Below are positions 6,514-14,558 of a stretch of 23,733 nt of DNA, one piece after another. Under the pieces are notes generated by a model that was given only the letters and a program-made list of their open reading frames with translations, did not search any database and had not been told where the DNA came from. A program made the position numbers and the translations under genes. Origin of the DNA: Coriobacteriia bacterium (GTDB taxonomy: Bacteria > Actinomycetota > Coriobacteriia > Coriobacteriales > QAMH01). The stretch is taken from NCBI GenBank assembly GCA_900758075.1, contig CAAEQF010000115.1, positions 1-23,733 of the forward strand, given 5' to 3'. Numbering within the stretch: the stretch's first letter is position 1; each line of letters starts with the position of its first letter.

Positions 6514-7350
6514 ATGATCACAACGGCCCAGATAGGAAAGAAGCGCGTCTACCTGCGCAACAAGAAGGGGCGCCTGAAAAAGTTCGGCAAAATCCGCGCG
6601 GTGGTGTTCCACCCGTCAAAGCCGCAGGCCATCGGCGCCGTCATCAAGCGCCCCGACTTCTTGCTGATGTTCAAGCGCAAGGAGCGCTTCGTCGCGCTCG
6701 ACCGATTCAGGCAGGTCGAAGGCGGCCTGGAGGTTGTCGACCAGGCCGATTCGTGGGACACGGCGGCGTGCAAGCGCATGGGCGTCGACTACGACTCCTG
6801 CATCATCTGGGACTACATGCCCATCGTGACCGATGCCGGCCGCGAGCTCGGCGACATCACCGACATCGCGCTCGACGAGGACACGTACGCGATCGACCAT
6901 GTCGATATCGCGCCGAACAGTCTGAACCGGGCGATACTCGGCAGCGCGAACATTCCCGTGAGCATGATTCGCGGCTACAAGGACAATGCCATCGTCGTCA
7001 AAGACGAGATCGGCGAAATCGAGGAGACCGGCGGTGTTGCCGCGAAGGCGGGCGAGGCGTGGGCAAAGACCAAGCACACCGCGGCGACTACCGGCAGGAA
7101 GGCGGTCGACCAGGCGGGCGAGGCCATCAACGACGGCGCATTTGCCGCAGGCGAGGCGGTTGGCACCGCGCGCGCCAAGATGAACGATGCCTTCGATGCC
7201 CACGAGGCTAAAAAAGAGGAGCAGGCTGCCCGGGGCGAGCGCACCGGCGTCGACAAGGCGGCCAACCTCTTTGGCAAGCAGCTTGGCAGGGCCTCGCACA
7301 TGTTCCAGGACTTCAAAGACGAATACGACAAAGCCGCCCACGACAAGTAG
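6514..7350 (+). CDS. PRC-barrel domain protein with Ala-rich helical tail
   Basis: A 278-residue protein without a signal peptide. The N-terminal half contains two PRC-barrel-like beta units, about residues 5-80 (VYLRNKKGRLKKFGKIRAVVF, then a strand ending FVALDRF) and about 92-170 (PIVTDAGRELGDITDIALDE). PRC barrels are small beta domains found in RNA-processing factors such as RimM and in many uncharacterised envelope or adaptor proteins. Residues about 178-278 are rich in Ala, Lys, Glu and Asp with heptad-like spacing and probably form long amphipathic helices. No catalytic residues are seen. It lies between a YtxH gene and an RNase R-type gene, with only six bases to the latter, so co-expression with RNA decay is plausible. 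The specific function is unknown. Confidence 0.7.
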   Translation: MITTAQIGKKRVYLRNKKGRLKKFGKIRAVVFHPSKPQAIGAVIKRPDFLLMFKRKERFVALDRFRQVEGGLEVVDQADSWDTAACKRMGVDYDSCIIWDYMPIVTDAGRELGDITDIALDEDTYAIDHVDIAPNSLNRAILGSANIPVSMIRGYKDNAIVVKDEIGEIEETGGVAAKAGEAWAKTKHTAATTGRKAVDQAGEAINDGAFAAGEAVGTARAKMNDAFDAHEAKKEEQAARGERTGVDKAANLFGKQLGRASHMFQDFKDEYDKAAHDK

Positions 7351-7356
7351 GCACCC

Positions 7357-9285
7357 ATGGCCAAACGCGACAGGAGGCGGTACCGGCGGCATGCGAAGCG
7401 CCCGCACGGCACCCGCCTCGGCAACTATCCTTCAGGAAAAATCGAGATCACCCGAGCCGGATACGGCTTTGTCGACACCGAGGAAGGGTCGTTCTACATT
7501 CCGGCAACCCGCACGGGCGGCGCGCTTCCCGGCGACGTCGTCGAGGTGCGCCCAAACCCGCCGCATGAGGGAAACAGCAACAGGCGCTCGGCATCGGTGA
7601 GTCGTGTGCTGCACCGCGCGACCGACTTCATCGTGGGCGTCTTGGAGCTTTCCGACCCGCTCGCCGTTGTCGTGCCGCAGGACCCACGTATCCAACACGA
7701 CCTGTTCGTCACGCTCGAAGGGGCACCCGAGGTGCACGATGGCGACGTCGTGCTCGCCAAGATCACGACCTTCCCCGGCAGACATGTTTCGATGGAAGGC
7801 TACATCGTGGAGGCGCTCGGTCGTGCGGATGCCCCGGGCATGGACATCGACATCGTCATCCACAACGCCGGGCTGTCCACGGAGTTCTCTTTCCAGGCGC
7901 TCGAGCAGGCGCGCGGGCTGAGCGCCGATATCGAAGGCGCGCTGCAAGAGCCCGACCGGCGTGACCTGCGCACGCGGAACGTGTTCACGATCGATCCGGT
8001 CGATGCGAAGGATTTCGACGACGCTATCTCGCTCGACCACGTCGAGGGACTCACCCGGCTCGGCGTCCACATTGCCGATGTCTCGAGCTACGTCGAATGG
8101 GGCAGCAGCATCGACATCTGCGCGCGCGATCGCTCGACGAGCGTGTACCTTGCCGATCGCGTGCTGCCCATGCTTCCCGAAAAGCTCTCGAACGACATCT
8201 GCTCGCTGCGCCCGGGCGAGGAGCGCCGCACGATGACCTGCGACATGTTCCTCGACGAGCGCGCGCGTGTCGTGCGCTACGAGATATTCCCGAGCGTCAT
8301 CTGCAGCTCACGCCGCTACAACTACGACGAGGTCCAAGAGATCCTCGAGGGCAGGCAAGACGATGCCAACAAAGGCAAGCTCTGCGAGTTCCACGAGCTG
8401 GCCGTCAAGCTCGCCGCGCTCAGGCACGCGCGCGGCGGCCTCGATTTCGACTCGGTCGAGGCAAAGCCCGTGCTCGACGAGATGGGGCACCCTGTCCGCA
8501 TCGACCTGCGCGTGAAGACCGATGCGACCTCCATGATCGAAGAGGCGATGGTCCTTGCCAACGAGACGGTCGCTACGCACGTCTTCAAGCAGGGGCTGCC
8601 GCTCGTCTACCGCGTGCACGACGCCCCACGCGCCTCCTCGCTCGAGGCGCTGCTGCCCGTCCTCAAGGAGCTCGGATATCCCATCGAGGGGTTGGGCGGC
8701 GGCGAGCCGGCGGCGTTTCAGCGCGTGCTCGAGGCGGCGTCCGGCCGCGCGGACGAGACGCTCGTGAACTATGTCGTCTTGCGCTCTATGGAACGGGCGC
8801 GCTACAGCGTGGAGCCCCTCGCGCACTTCGGGCTCGCCTCGGAGCATTACTGCCACTTCACGAGCCCCATCCGCCGCTACCCCGACCTGATGGTGCACCG
8901 CCTGCTCAAGGACCCGCGTGCCATGGAAGGACAGCTCGAGTGGCTTGCGCGGCACGCCTCCAAGATGGAGCGTGTCGCCGAAGAGGCCGAGCGCGACAGC
9001 GTCATCCTCAAAATGTGCGAATACCTGCAGGGACATGTGGGAGAGGTCTTCGAGGGGACGATCTCGAACGTGTTTGCGCGCGGCTTCTACGTGCGGCTCG
9101 AGAACACGCTCGAGGGCATCGTGCGCTTCGACGCGCTCCATGACGAATACCACCAGTTCGACCCCAAGCTCCAGACGCTCATGGGCGAGGAGACGGGGCG
9201 CACCTACCGACTGGGCCAGCAGCTGCGCGTGCGGGTGCGCGCCGTGGACCCGCGCGAGCAGCGCGTCGATTTCGAGCTCGCGTGA
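7357..9285 (+). CDS. rnr: RNase R/RNase II family 3'-5' exoribonuclease
   Basis: A 642-residue RNB-family exoribonuclease that degrades RNA from the 3' end and releases nucleoside monophosphates. A basic leader (1-20) is followed by cold-shock/OB domains (about 25-150), with GYGFVDTEEGSFYIP as the first. The RNB catalytic domain follows with IDPVDAKDFDDAI (212-224); Asp213, Asp219, Asp221 and Asp222 are the magnesium ligands. RNB motifs continue through HFTSPIRRYPDLMVHR. A C-terminal S1 domain covers about 558-640 (GEVFEGTISNVFARGFYV). Compared with E. coli RNase R (about 810 residues) it lacks the N-terminal helix-turn-helix and the long basic C-terminal tail, so it is a compact form. The ATG is six bases after the PRC-barrel stop, with only a weak ribosome site. 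Confidence 0.93.
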   Translation: MAKRDRRRYRRHAKRPHGTRLGNYPSGKIEITRAGYGFVDTEEGSFYIPATRTGGALPGDVVEVRPNPPHEGNSNRRSASVSRVLHRATDFIVGVLELSDPLAVVVPQDPRIQHDLFVTLEGAPEVHDGDVVLAKITTFPGRHVSMEGYIVEALGRADAPGMDIDIVIHNAGLSTEFSFQALEQARGLSADIEGALQEPDRRDLRTRNVFTIDPVDAKDFDDAISLDHVEGLTRLGVHIADVSSYVEWGSSIDICARDRSTSVYLADRVLPMLPEKLSNDICSLRPGEERRTMTCDMFLDERARVVRYEIFPSVICSSRRYNYDEVQEILEGRQDDANKGKLCEFHELAVKLAALRHARGGLDFDSVEAKPVLDEMGHPVRIDLRVKTDATSMIEEAMVLANETVATHVFKQGLPLVYRVHDAPRASSLEALLPVLKELGYPIEGLGGGEPAAFQRVLEAASGRADETLVNYVVLRSMERARYSVEPLAHFGLASEHYCHFTSPIRRYPDLMVHRLLKDPRAMEGQLEWLARHASKMERVAEEAERDSVILKMCEYLQGHVGEVFEGTISNVFARGFYVRLENTLEGIVRFDALHDEYHQFDPKLQTLMGEETGRTYRLGQQLRVRVRAVDPREQRVDFELA

Positions 9286-9425
9286 CGCGTGTTCCACGCT
9301 CCTTTTCGGGCGCTTGTTAATCGCGTGAAATGGGATGCATATTCTCCTGTCGGTGGTACCCTATACACTCCATGGAGGCGCATTGCCGCCCCTGTGTTTC
9401 GTAATACGAAGGAGAATCGTAGAAC
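9286..9425 (+). promoter_or_regulatory. Putative promoter and inverted repeats before the glycosyltransferase
   Basis: A weak hairpin (GCGTG 9287-9291, CACGC 9295-9299, then TCCTTTT) could end the rnr transcript. TTGTTA (9314-9319) with CATATT (9338-9343) at 18 bases is a possible promoter. CTATACACTC (9361-9370) is a second -10 candidate that resembles the element upstream of the LytTR regulator. A palindrome CTCCATGGAG lies at 9368-9377. An inverted repeat TTCGTA-A-TACGAA (9398-9410) touches the AAGGAG ribosome site (9409-9414). Confidence 0.35.
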
Positions 9426-10685
9426 ATGAACCTTAATCCTGTCGTCGTCATTCCCACGTACTGGTGCGGGCGTCGCACCGCCCATTCAGTCGACCGCGGG
9501 CCTTTGTATGATCACATGACTCCCATCGACAAGCAGGGCGAGCTGCCGCGCTGCCTCGATTCCCTGCGCCAGGTCGTCGGCCTGGGGCGCATCATCTTGC
9601 TCGTCGTCGCCGAGCCCGGCGTCGAGACGCAGGCGGAAGACCGCGTGCGCGCCATGGCAGACCACTTCCGTGACTTGAACATCACGATCGTCGGCGAGAC
9701 CGGCCAGCGCTACATCCACCGCCGTTTCGAGCAGCTCGGTATCGGCGCGCTCAAGGACATGGCATGCCTGTCCGGATACGGCGCAGTGCGCAATATGGGG
9801 CTTCTCGTGGCTTCCATCTTCGGCCACGACACCGTCATCTTCCTCGATGACGACGAGGTCGTCACGAGCCCCGATTTCCTGGAGCGCGCCGTCTACGGCA
9901 TCGCCTACCAGACTCCGGGCGGCTCGATCATCACGGCAAAGACTGGCTACTTTTTCGACCGGCAGGGCAGCCCCCTGGCCGACGAGAAGGTCCCGTGGTA
10001 CGACCGCTTCTGGAACAAGGCGCACGGGTTCAACGAATACATCTCGAAAGCCCTCAAAGGGCCGCGCCTGTCGCGCGCGAACACCGCATGCGGCGGTTGC
10101 ATGGTGCTGCATGCCGACGCGTACGGCAAAGTCGCGTTCGACCCGTGGATCGCGCGCGGGGAAGATACCGACTACGTCTTGTCTGCCCATATGTACGGGG
10201 TTGACATGTGGTTCGACAACCAGCTGAGCGTCCAGCATATGCCGCCCGAGGACGCTTCTCCCGCAGGGCGCTTCGAGCAGGACGTCTACCGCTGGTTCTA
10301 CGAGAACCGCAAGATCGAGTTTGCCAAGACGCAGATCGACCTCATGCAGGTCATGCCCGCCTCGCTCAACCCGTACCCGGGCCCCTGGCTCACGCACGCC
10401 ATCAACCGCCGCGCGCGCCTCACCGCGTACCTGCGCGTCATCGGCCGTGCGGAGCGCGGCGAGTACTGGCGCATCGGCAACAAGTCGCGCAAGGAGGCCG
10501 GCGCGTTCGCACGCGAGAACTGCGCCAATTACTTCGAGTTCCAGCACCAGTGGCCCAGTATCGTCCGCTCGGTGTGGAACTACGCGCCGCTCGCATCCCA
10601 GCTGGTCGGCGCGCGCAAAATCCAGAGCGCGGCCGGCTTCACGGGCCGCTTCACAGCCATCAACGTCGACGGACAGAACCGCTAG
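9426..10685 (+). CDS. GT-A type glycosyltransferase-like protein
   Basis: A 419-residue cytosolic protein with family-2-like GT-A fold signs. The N-terminal strand PVVVIPTYW (5-13) starts a nucleotide-sugar fold. GAVRNMGL (119-126) resembles the GxxxARNxG segment, and VIFLDDDEVV (137-146) holds the acidic DxD-type metal motif (Asp141-Asp143). CGGCMVLH (222-229) and ARGEDTDYVL (243-252) match acceptor/base regions near the end of such catalytic domains, and His271 could be the late metal ligand. There are no membrane segments, so it is probably soluble or peripheral. Sugar and acceptor are unknown. ATG 9426 follows AAGGAG at 11 bases. Only nine bases separate it from the histidine kinase gene, implying one transcript and a link between surface glycan synthesis and LytS/LytR signalling. 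Confidence 0.75.
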   Translation: MNLNPVVVIPTYWCGRRTAHSVDRGPLYDHMTPIDKQGELPRCLDSLRQVVGLGRIILLVVAEPGVETQAEDRVRAMADHFRDLNITIVGETGQRYIHRRFEQLGIGALKDMACLSGYGAVRNMGLLVASIFGHDTVIFLDDDEVVTSPDFLERAVYGIAYQTPGGSIITAKTGYFFDRQGSPLADEKVPWYDRFWNKAHGFNEYISKALKGPRLSRANTACGGCMVLHADAYGKVAFDPWIARGEDTDYVLSAHMYGVDMWFDNQLSVQHMPPEDASPAGRFEQDVYRWFYENRKIEFAKTQIDLMQVMPASLNPYPGPWLTHAINRRARLTAYLRVIGRAERGEYWRIGNKSRKEAGAFARENCANYFEFQHQWPSIVRSVWNYAPLASQLVGARKIQSAAGFTGRFTAINVDGQNR

Positions 10686-10694
10686 GACGGCTCT

Positions 10695-12110
10695 ATGGGT
10701 GTCAAAGAGGTACTGCTCGCCATCGTTCTCGGTACTTGCTGCGTCGTCTTTTCCGTGACGATCGTCTTTGGCATCGTCAACTACGCGAGTGTCTCGCCCA
10801 TCGTGCCGCTTGCGGCCATCATCGGGTTTTTCATCATCTCGATGGTGGGCCTGCAGGTCGTGGGCGACCCCGACCACGCGAGCGCGCGGCAGATCAACCG
10901 CATCCTCGAGCTGGTCAGCGAGACGCTCCCGTTCATGAGCCAGGGCCTCACCGTAAAGAGCGCCCAGTCGGTCTGCAACCTGCTGCTGCCCAACGTCAAG
11001 GCACATGCCGTCGCCCTGACCGACCACGAGAAGGTCTTGGGCTTTGCTGGCGTCGACCATGAGAATCACATGCCCAACTCGTCGATTCAGACCGATGCCA
11101 CGCGCCTGACGCTCGAAGACGGCAGAACGCGCGTCGTGGACACGTCGCATGCGGTCGGGTTCGCCCACGACACGGGCAAGCTATGCGCGGGCATCATCAC
11201 GCCGCTCGTGGTCAACAAGCGCGTGGTCGGGACGCTTAAGTTCTATTACAAGTCGCGTCGCAGGCTTAACGACAATCAGAAGGCTATGGCGGAGGGCTTT
11301 GCCCAGATCCTCTCGACGCAGCTTTCGCTTTCGTATCTGCAGCAGCAGACCGAGCTCGCTGCGCAGATGGAGCTCCGCGCGCTGCAGGCGCAGATCAACC
11401 CGCACTTCCTCTTCAACACGATCAACACCATCGCGGCTGTCACCCGCATGGATCCGGCCAAGGCGCGGACCATGCTGCGCGAGTTTGCCGTGTACTACCG
11501 TCGCCTGCTCGAGAACTCCGAAGACCTCATCCCACTCGCGGCCGAAATCGAGCAGACCGAGCGCTACCTCATGTTCCAGAAGGCGCGCTTTGGCGAGGAG
11601 AACATCGTCATGGAGACAGACATCGAGCCTGGGCTCGAGAACGTCAGGGTCCCCGCCTTCATCGTGCAGCCCATCGTCGAAAACGCCGTCGGGCATGCCC
11701 GTCGCGACGACGGATCGCCGCTGCACATCACAGTACGCGTGTACCACGCGAGCGACAGCGTGATCATCTCCATCGCCGACGACGGTGTGGGCATCCCGGC
11801 AGACCGCCTCGAGCACCTGGTCGACGGCAGCTCGGAGGCCCACATGGGCATCGCCCTCAAGAACGTCAACGCGCGGCTCAAGGCGTATTTCGGCACGATT
11901 TCCGGCCTGTACATCGACTCGAAGGTCGGAGTCGGCACGACGGCGTACCTGAGCCTGTACGACGTGCTCGACCGGCAGCATCTTGGGGCGGAAGAGGACG
12001 ACGTCCGGGACGACGATGCCGAGCTGGAGGCCGCCGATGCCGATCCGGAGGGCGTGCGCGCTCCGAAAAGCGAGGCCCGGGGAACTGTCTTTCACAGTTT
12101 GAAGAAGTAG
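10695..12110 (+). CDS. LytS-family sensor histidine kinase (GAF-containing)
   Basis: A 471-residue membrane histidine kinase. Two transmembrane helices (about 5-28 and 35-56) are followed by a GAF-like sensor domain (about 75-215) and the LytS/YehU-type phosphoacceptor motif QAQINPHFLFNTIN (231-244) with His237. An HATPase_c domain follows, with N-box QPIVENA (325-331), ADDGVGIP (361-368) and MGIALKN (384-390). It lacks the five-helix LytS receptor domain, so its input is likely cytosolic or at the membrane face. After residue 430 the tail is acidic and low in complexity (AEEDDVRDDDAELEAADAD). It should phosphorylate the LytTR regulator encoded 92 bases downstream. It lies nine bases after the glycosyltransferase stop. 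Confidence 0.92.
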   Translation: MGVKEVLLAIVLGTCCVVFSVTIVFGIVNYASVSPIVPLAAIIGFFIISMVGLQVVGDPDHASARQINRILELVSETLPFMSQGLTVKSAQSVCNLLLPNVKAHAVALTDHEKVLGFAGVDHENHMPNSSIQTDATRLTLEDGRTRVVDTSHAVGFAHDTGKLCAGIITPLVVNKRVVGTLKFYYKSRRRLNDNQKAMAEGFAQILSTQLSLSYLQQQTELAAQMELRALQAQINPHFLFNTINTIAAVTRMDPAKARTMLREFAVYYRRLLENSEDLIPLAAEIEQTERYLMFQKARFGEENIVMETDIEPGLENVRVPAFIVQPIVENAVGHARRDDGSPLHITVRVYHASDSVIISIADDGVGIPADRLEHLVDGSSEAHMGIALKNVNARLKAYFGTISGLYIDSKVGVGTTAYLSLYDVLDRQHLGAEEDDVRDDDAELEAADADPEGVRAPKSEARGTVFHSLKK

Positions 12111-12165
12111 GCAATTCTCCTTTTGCCGTCTGCCCGTCCTCGCAGGTGCTGACCCCGTTTTGCTG

Positions 12166-12171
12166 TACACT
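12166..12171 (+). promoter_or_regulatory. Possible -10 element upstream of the LytTR regulator
   Basis: CTGTACACTC (12162-12171) holds a TACACT hexamer 31 bases before the regulator start. The same CT(A/G)TACACTC string occurs upstream of the glycosyltransferase at 9361-9370. No convincing -35 is seen. It could be a -10 box or a regulator site shared by the two genes; placement is tentative. Confidence 0.3.
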
Positions 12172-12202
12172 CACATCTGTACTGTGTTTGAACGGAGACC
12201 AT

Positions 12203-12916
12203 ATGCTCAAAGCGATTATTGTTGACGACGAGGCTCCTGCCCGCTCCGAGCTCAGGTTCTTGCTCGACGAGACGGGAATGGTCGAAGTCGCCGCCGAAGC
12301 CGCGAACGTTCGCGAGGCAATAGAGAAACTCAAAGAAGTCGGCGCGGATATCATGTTCCTCGACGTGAACATGCCGGGCGTCAATGGGCTGCAGCTTGCC
12401 GAGGCGCTGGGAAAACTCAAATATCCGCCGTACGTCATCTTCGTCACGGCATACAGCGAACACGCGGTCAAGGCGTTCGAGGTCAACGCGGTCGATTACC
12501 TGGTCAAGCCGGTCGAGACCGAGCGTCTCGCGCAGGCAATCAACAGGGTCCAAAACATCATCGCCTCGCAGGGGCGCTCCACGGCAAACGAGCGTATCCC
12601 CGTGGAAAAGGGCGGCAAGAAGCTGCTCGTCCCCGCCAGCAAGATTCACTACATCATGGCAAAAGACGACTACTCCTACCTTCACACGGAGTCGGATCGC
12701 TACCTGTCGACGGTCTCGCTCGCCCAGCTCGAGGCAAAGCTCGAGCCGCTCGGGTTTTTCCGCGTGCACCGTCGGTACCTGGTCAATCTGTCGTGTGTGA
12801 ACGAGGTCGATCCCGTGAGCGGTGGCACGCTGCTGCTCACCTTGAGCGGCGAGGAAGAGCAGATACCCGTATCGCGTCGGCGCGTCGCCGCATTGAAGAA
12901 GGCACTCGGCATCTAG
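12203..12916 (+). CDS. LytTR-family response regulator
   Basis: A 237-residue two-component regulator. The receiver domain (1-118) has Asp8/Asp9, phosphoacceptor Asp54 in MFLDVNMPG, Thr82 and Lys102 (LVKP). The LytTR DNA-binding domain (about 131-236) shows IHYIMAKDDYSYLHT and FRVHRRYLVNL, typical of AlgR/AgrA/LytR proteins that bind short direct repeats and control surface polysaccharide, autolysis or virulence genes. ATG 12203 is chosen because MLKAIIVDDE is the canonical receiver start and CGGAGA lies just ahead. An upstream in-frame start at 12146 would add 19 unlikely residues. The cognate kinase is the preceding gene. purF starts only 13 bases later, so the purine genes may be read through from this promoter. 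Confidence 0.93.
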   Translation: MLKAIIVDDEAPARSELRFLLDETGMVEVAAEAANVREAIEKLKEVGADIMFLDVNMPGVNGLQLAEALGKLKYPPYVIFVTAYSEHAVKAFEVNAVDYLVKPVETERLAQAINRVQNIIASQGRSTANERIPVEKGGKKLLVPASKIHYIMAKDDYSYLHTESDRYLSTVSLAQLEAKLEPLGFFRVHRRYLVNLSCVNEVDPVSGGTLLLTLSGEEEQIPVSRRRVAALKKALGI

Positions 12917-12929
12917 GAGAAAAGCGGAG

Positions 12930-14537
12930 ATGGATTCTGCACTTCAGACCGACATCACTGAAAAACGCTATATAGACGGGTTCGAAGACGACCATCTCCA
13001 CGACGAGTGTGCCGTCTTCGGCGTTTACGACGAGCACCGCGACGTCGGCAGGCTGACGTACTTTGGCCTGCAGGCGCTGCAGCACCGCGGCCAAGAGTCT
13101 GCCGGCATCGCCGTCGGCGACGGATCGACCGTCATGGTCAACAAAGACCTTGGCCTCGTGACCCAGGTGTTCAAAGAGAGCGACTTCGCCGCGCTTTCCG
13201 GCAAGGTCGCCATCGGACATGCGCGCTATTCCACGAGCGGCGGGGCGGGTTCGTGGGAGGCGGCTCAGCCGCACCTCTCCGCCATGGGCGACGAGATCAT
13301 CGCCCTCGCGCATAACGGCACCCTCGTCAACACGGCGCGCCTGCGCGTCGAGCTGGTTGAGCGCGGCATCGAGTTCCGCTCGGGTACCGACTCCGAGGTC
13401 GCCGCCAAGCTCATCGGCTACTACACTCAGAAAAGCCATCATATCCGCGAGGGCATCCGCCGGACGATGGAGGTGATCGAGGGCGCGTACGCGATGGTGC
13501 TCATCACGTCGGATGCGCTGTACGCGTTTCGCGACCCCAACGGCATTCGCCCGCTCGTCCTCGGCAAGTTCGAGGGCGGAGACGGCGGCTACGTCGTGGC
13601 CAGTGAGACCTGCGGCCTGGACATCGCCGGAGCCACGTACGTGCGCGACGTCCGCCCGGGCGAGATCATCCGCATCAATCACGAGGGGTTCGTGTGCGAG
13701 CAGGCGATCACCGCCCGCCGCTACACCCCGTGCATCTTCGAGCATGTCTACTTCGCACGCCCCGACAGCATCTTCGACGGCGCGACCATTTACCAGTCGC
13801 GTGTGTGGATGGGACGCATGCTCGCCCTCGAATCCCCATGTGACGCCGACATCTGCATCGGCGTTCCGGACAGCGGCATTCCCGGCGCAATCGGATACTC
13901 GCGCGAGAGCGGCATCCCGTACGCCGAGGCCATCGTTAAGAACCGTTACGTCGGGCGCACGTTTATCCAGCCTACGCAGGAGCTGCGCAACATGGGCATC
14001 AAGCTCAAGCTCAACCCCATGCGCGCCTCGCTCGAGGGCAGGCGCGTCGTCGTCATCGATGACAGCATCGTGCGCGGCAACACGTCGAAGCAGCTCGTCA
14101 AGATGCTGCGTGACGCGGGGGCAACGGAGGTGCACCTGCGCATCGTCTCGCCCGAGGTCAAGTGGCCGTGCTTCTATGGCATCGACACCGATACGCAAGA
14201 CCAGCTCATCTCGGCAAACAAGACCACCGAGGAAATCTGCGAGTTCACCGGTGCGGATTCCCTGGCGTTTCTGAGCTTGGGCGGCCTCGTCAAGACCATC
14301 GGCATGCACAGTGGCACTGACGGCCGCGTGCTCGACCCCGGCACGATCGGGATTCCCGTACATGAGTGCAAGCGCGCGGATTGCGCCGACGCCGAGTTCT
14401 GCACGGCGTGCTTCAACGGCGTGTACCCGGTTGAGATTCCCGAGAAATTCTCGCGGGGCAGTTTCCTCGAGGGAAACGAGCCCCTGGTCAACGGCGATGT
14501 CGGCATTCCCGACACGTCGCTTCGAAGCATCGACTAA
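12930..14537 (+). CDS. purF: Amidophosphoribosyltransferase (PurF), Fe-S type
   Basis: PurF makes 5-phosphoribosylamine from PRPP and glutamine, the first committed step of purine synthesis. The 535-residue protein has a 26-residue propeptide ending at DECAVFG, so Cys27 should become the N-terminal nucleophile of the glutaminase domain after cleavage. LQALQHRGQESAGIA and GHARYSTSG follow. The PRPP-binding loop VVVIDDSIVRGNT is at 373-385. Four cysteines match the [4Fe-4S] ligands of the Bacillus subtilis-type enzyme: Cys268 (PCIFEHVYFARPDS), Cys414 (PCFYGIDT), Cys491 and Cys494 (CTAC). This predicts an oxygen-sensitive, propeptide-processed enzyme, which suits an anaerobe. GGAG sites precede ATG 12930. 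purM follows after 21 bases. Confidence 0.97.
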   Translation: MDSALQTDITEKRYIDGFEDDHLHDECAVFGVYDEHRDVGRLTYFGLQALQHRGQESAGIAVGDGSTVMVNKDLGLVTQVFKESDFAALSGKVAIGHARYSTSGGAGSWEAAQPHLSAMGDEIIALAHNGTLVNTARLRVELVERGIEFRSGTDSEVAAKLIGYYTQKSHHIREGIRRTMEVIEGAYAMVLITSDALYAFRDPNGIRPLVLGKFEGGDGGYVVASETCGLDIAGATYVRDVRPGEIIRINHEGFVCEQAITARRYTPCIFEHVYFARPDSIFDGATIYQSRVWMGRMLALESPCDADICIGVPDSGIPGAIGYSRESGIPYAEAIVKNRYVGRTFIQPTQELRNMGIKLKLNPMRASLEGRRVVVIDDSIVRGNTSKQLVKMLRDAGATEVHLRIVSPEVKWPCFYGIDTDTQDQLISANKTTEEICEFTGADSLAFLSLGGLVKTIGMHSGTDGRVLDPGTIGIPVHECKRADCADAEFCTACFNGVYPVEIPEKFSRGSFLEGNEPLVNGDVGIPDTSLRSID

Positions 14538-14558
14538 CAACTAGGCAGCGAGGGAAAC

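Noticed and set aside
9486..11168. 560-codon open frame on the minus strand
   Set aside because: It lies antisense to the glycosyltransferase and kinase genes, is rich in Arg/Asp/Val/His in the way GC-rich antisense frames are, and shows no recognisable domain.
12837..14540. 567-codon open frame on the minus strand
   Set aside because: It is antisense to purF, which is complete and motif-perfect; a codon-bias shadow.
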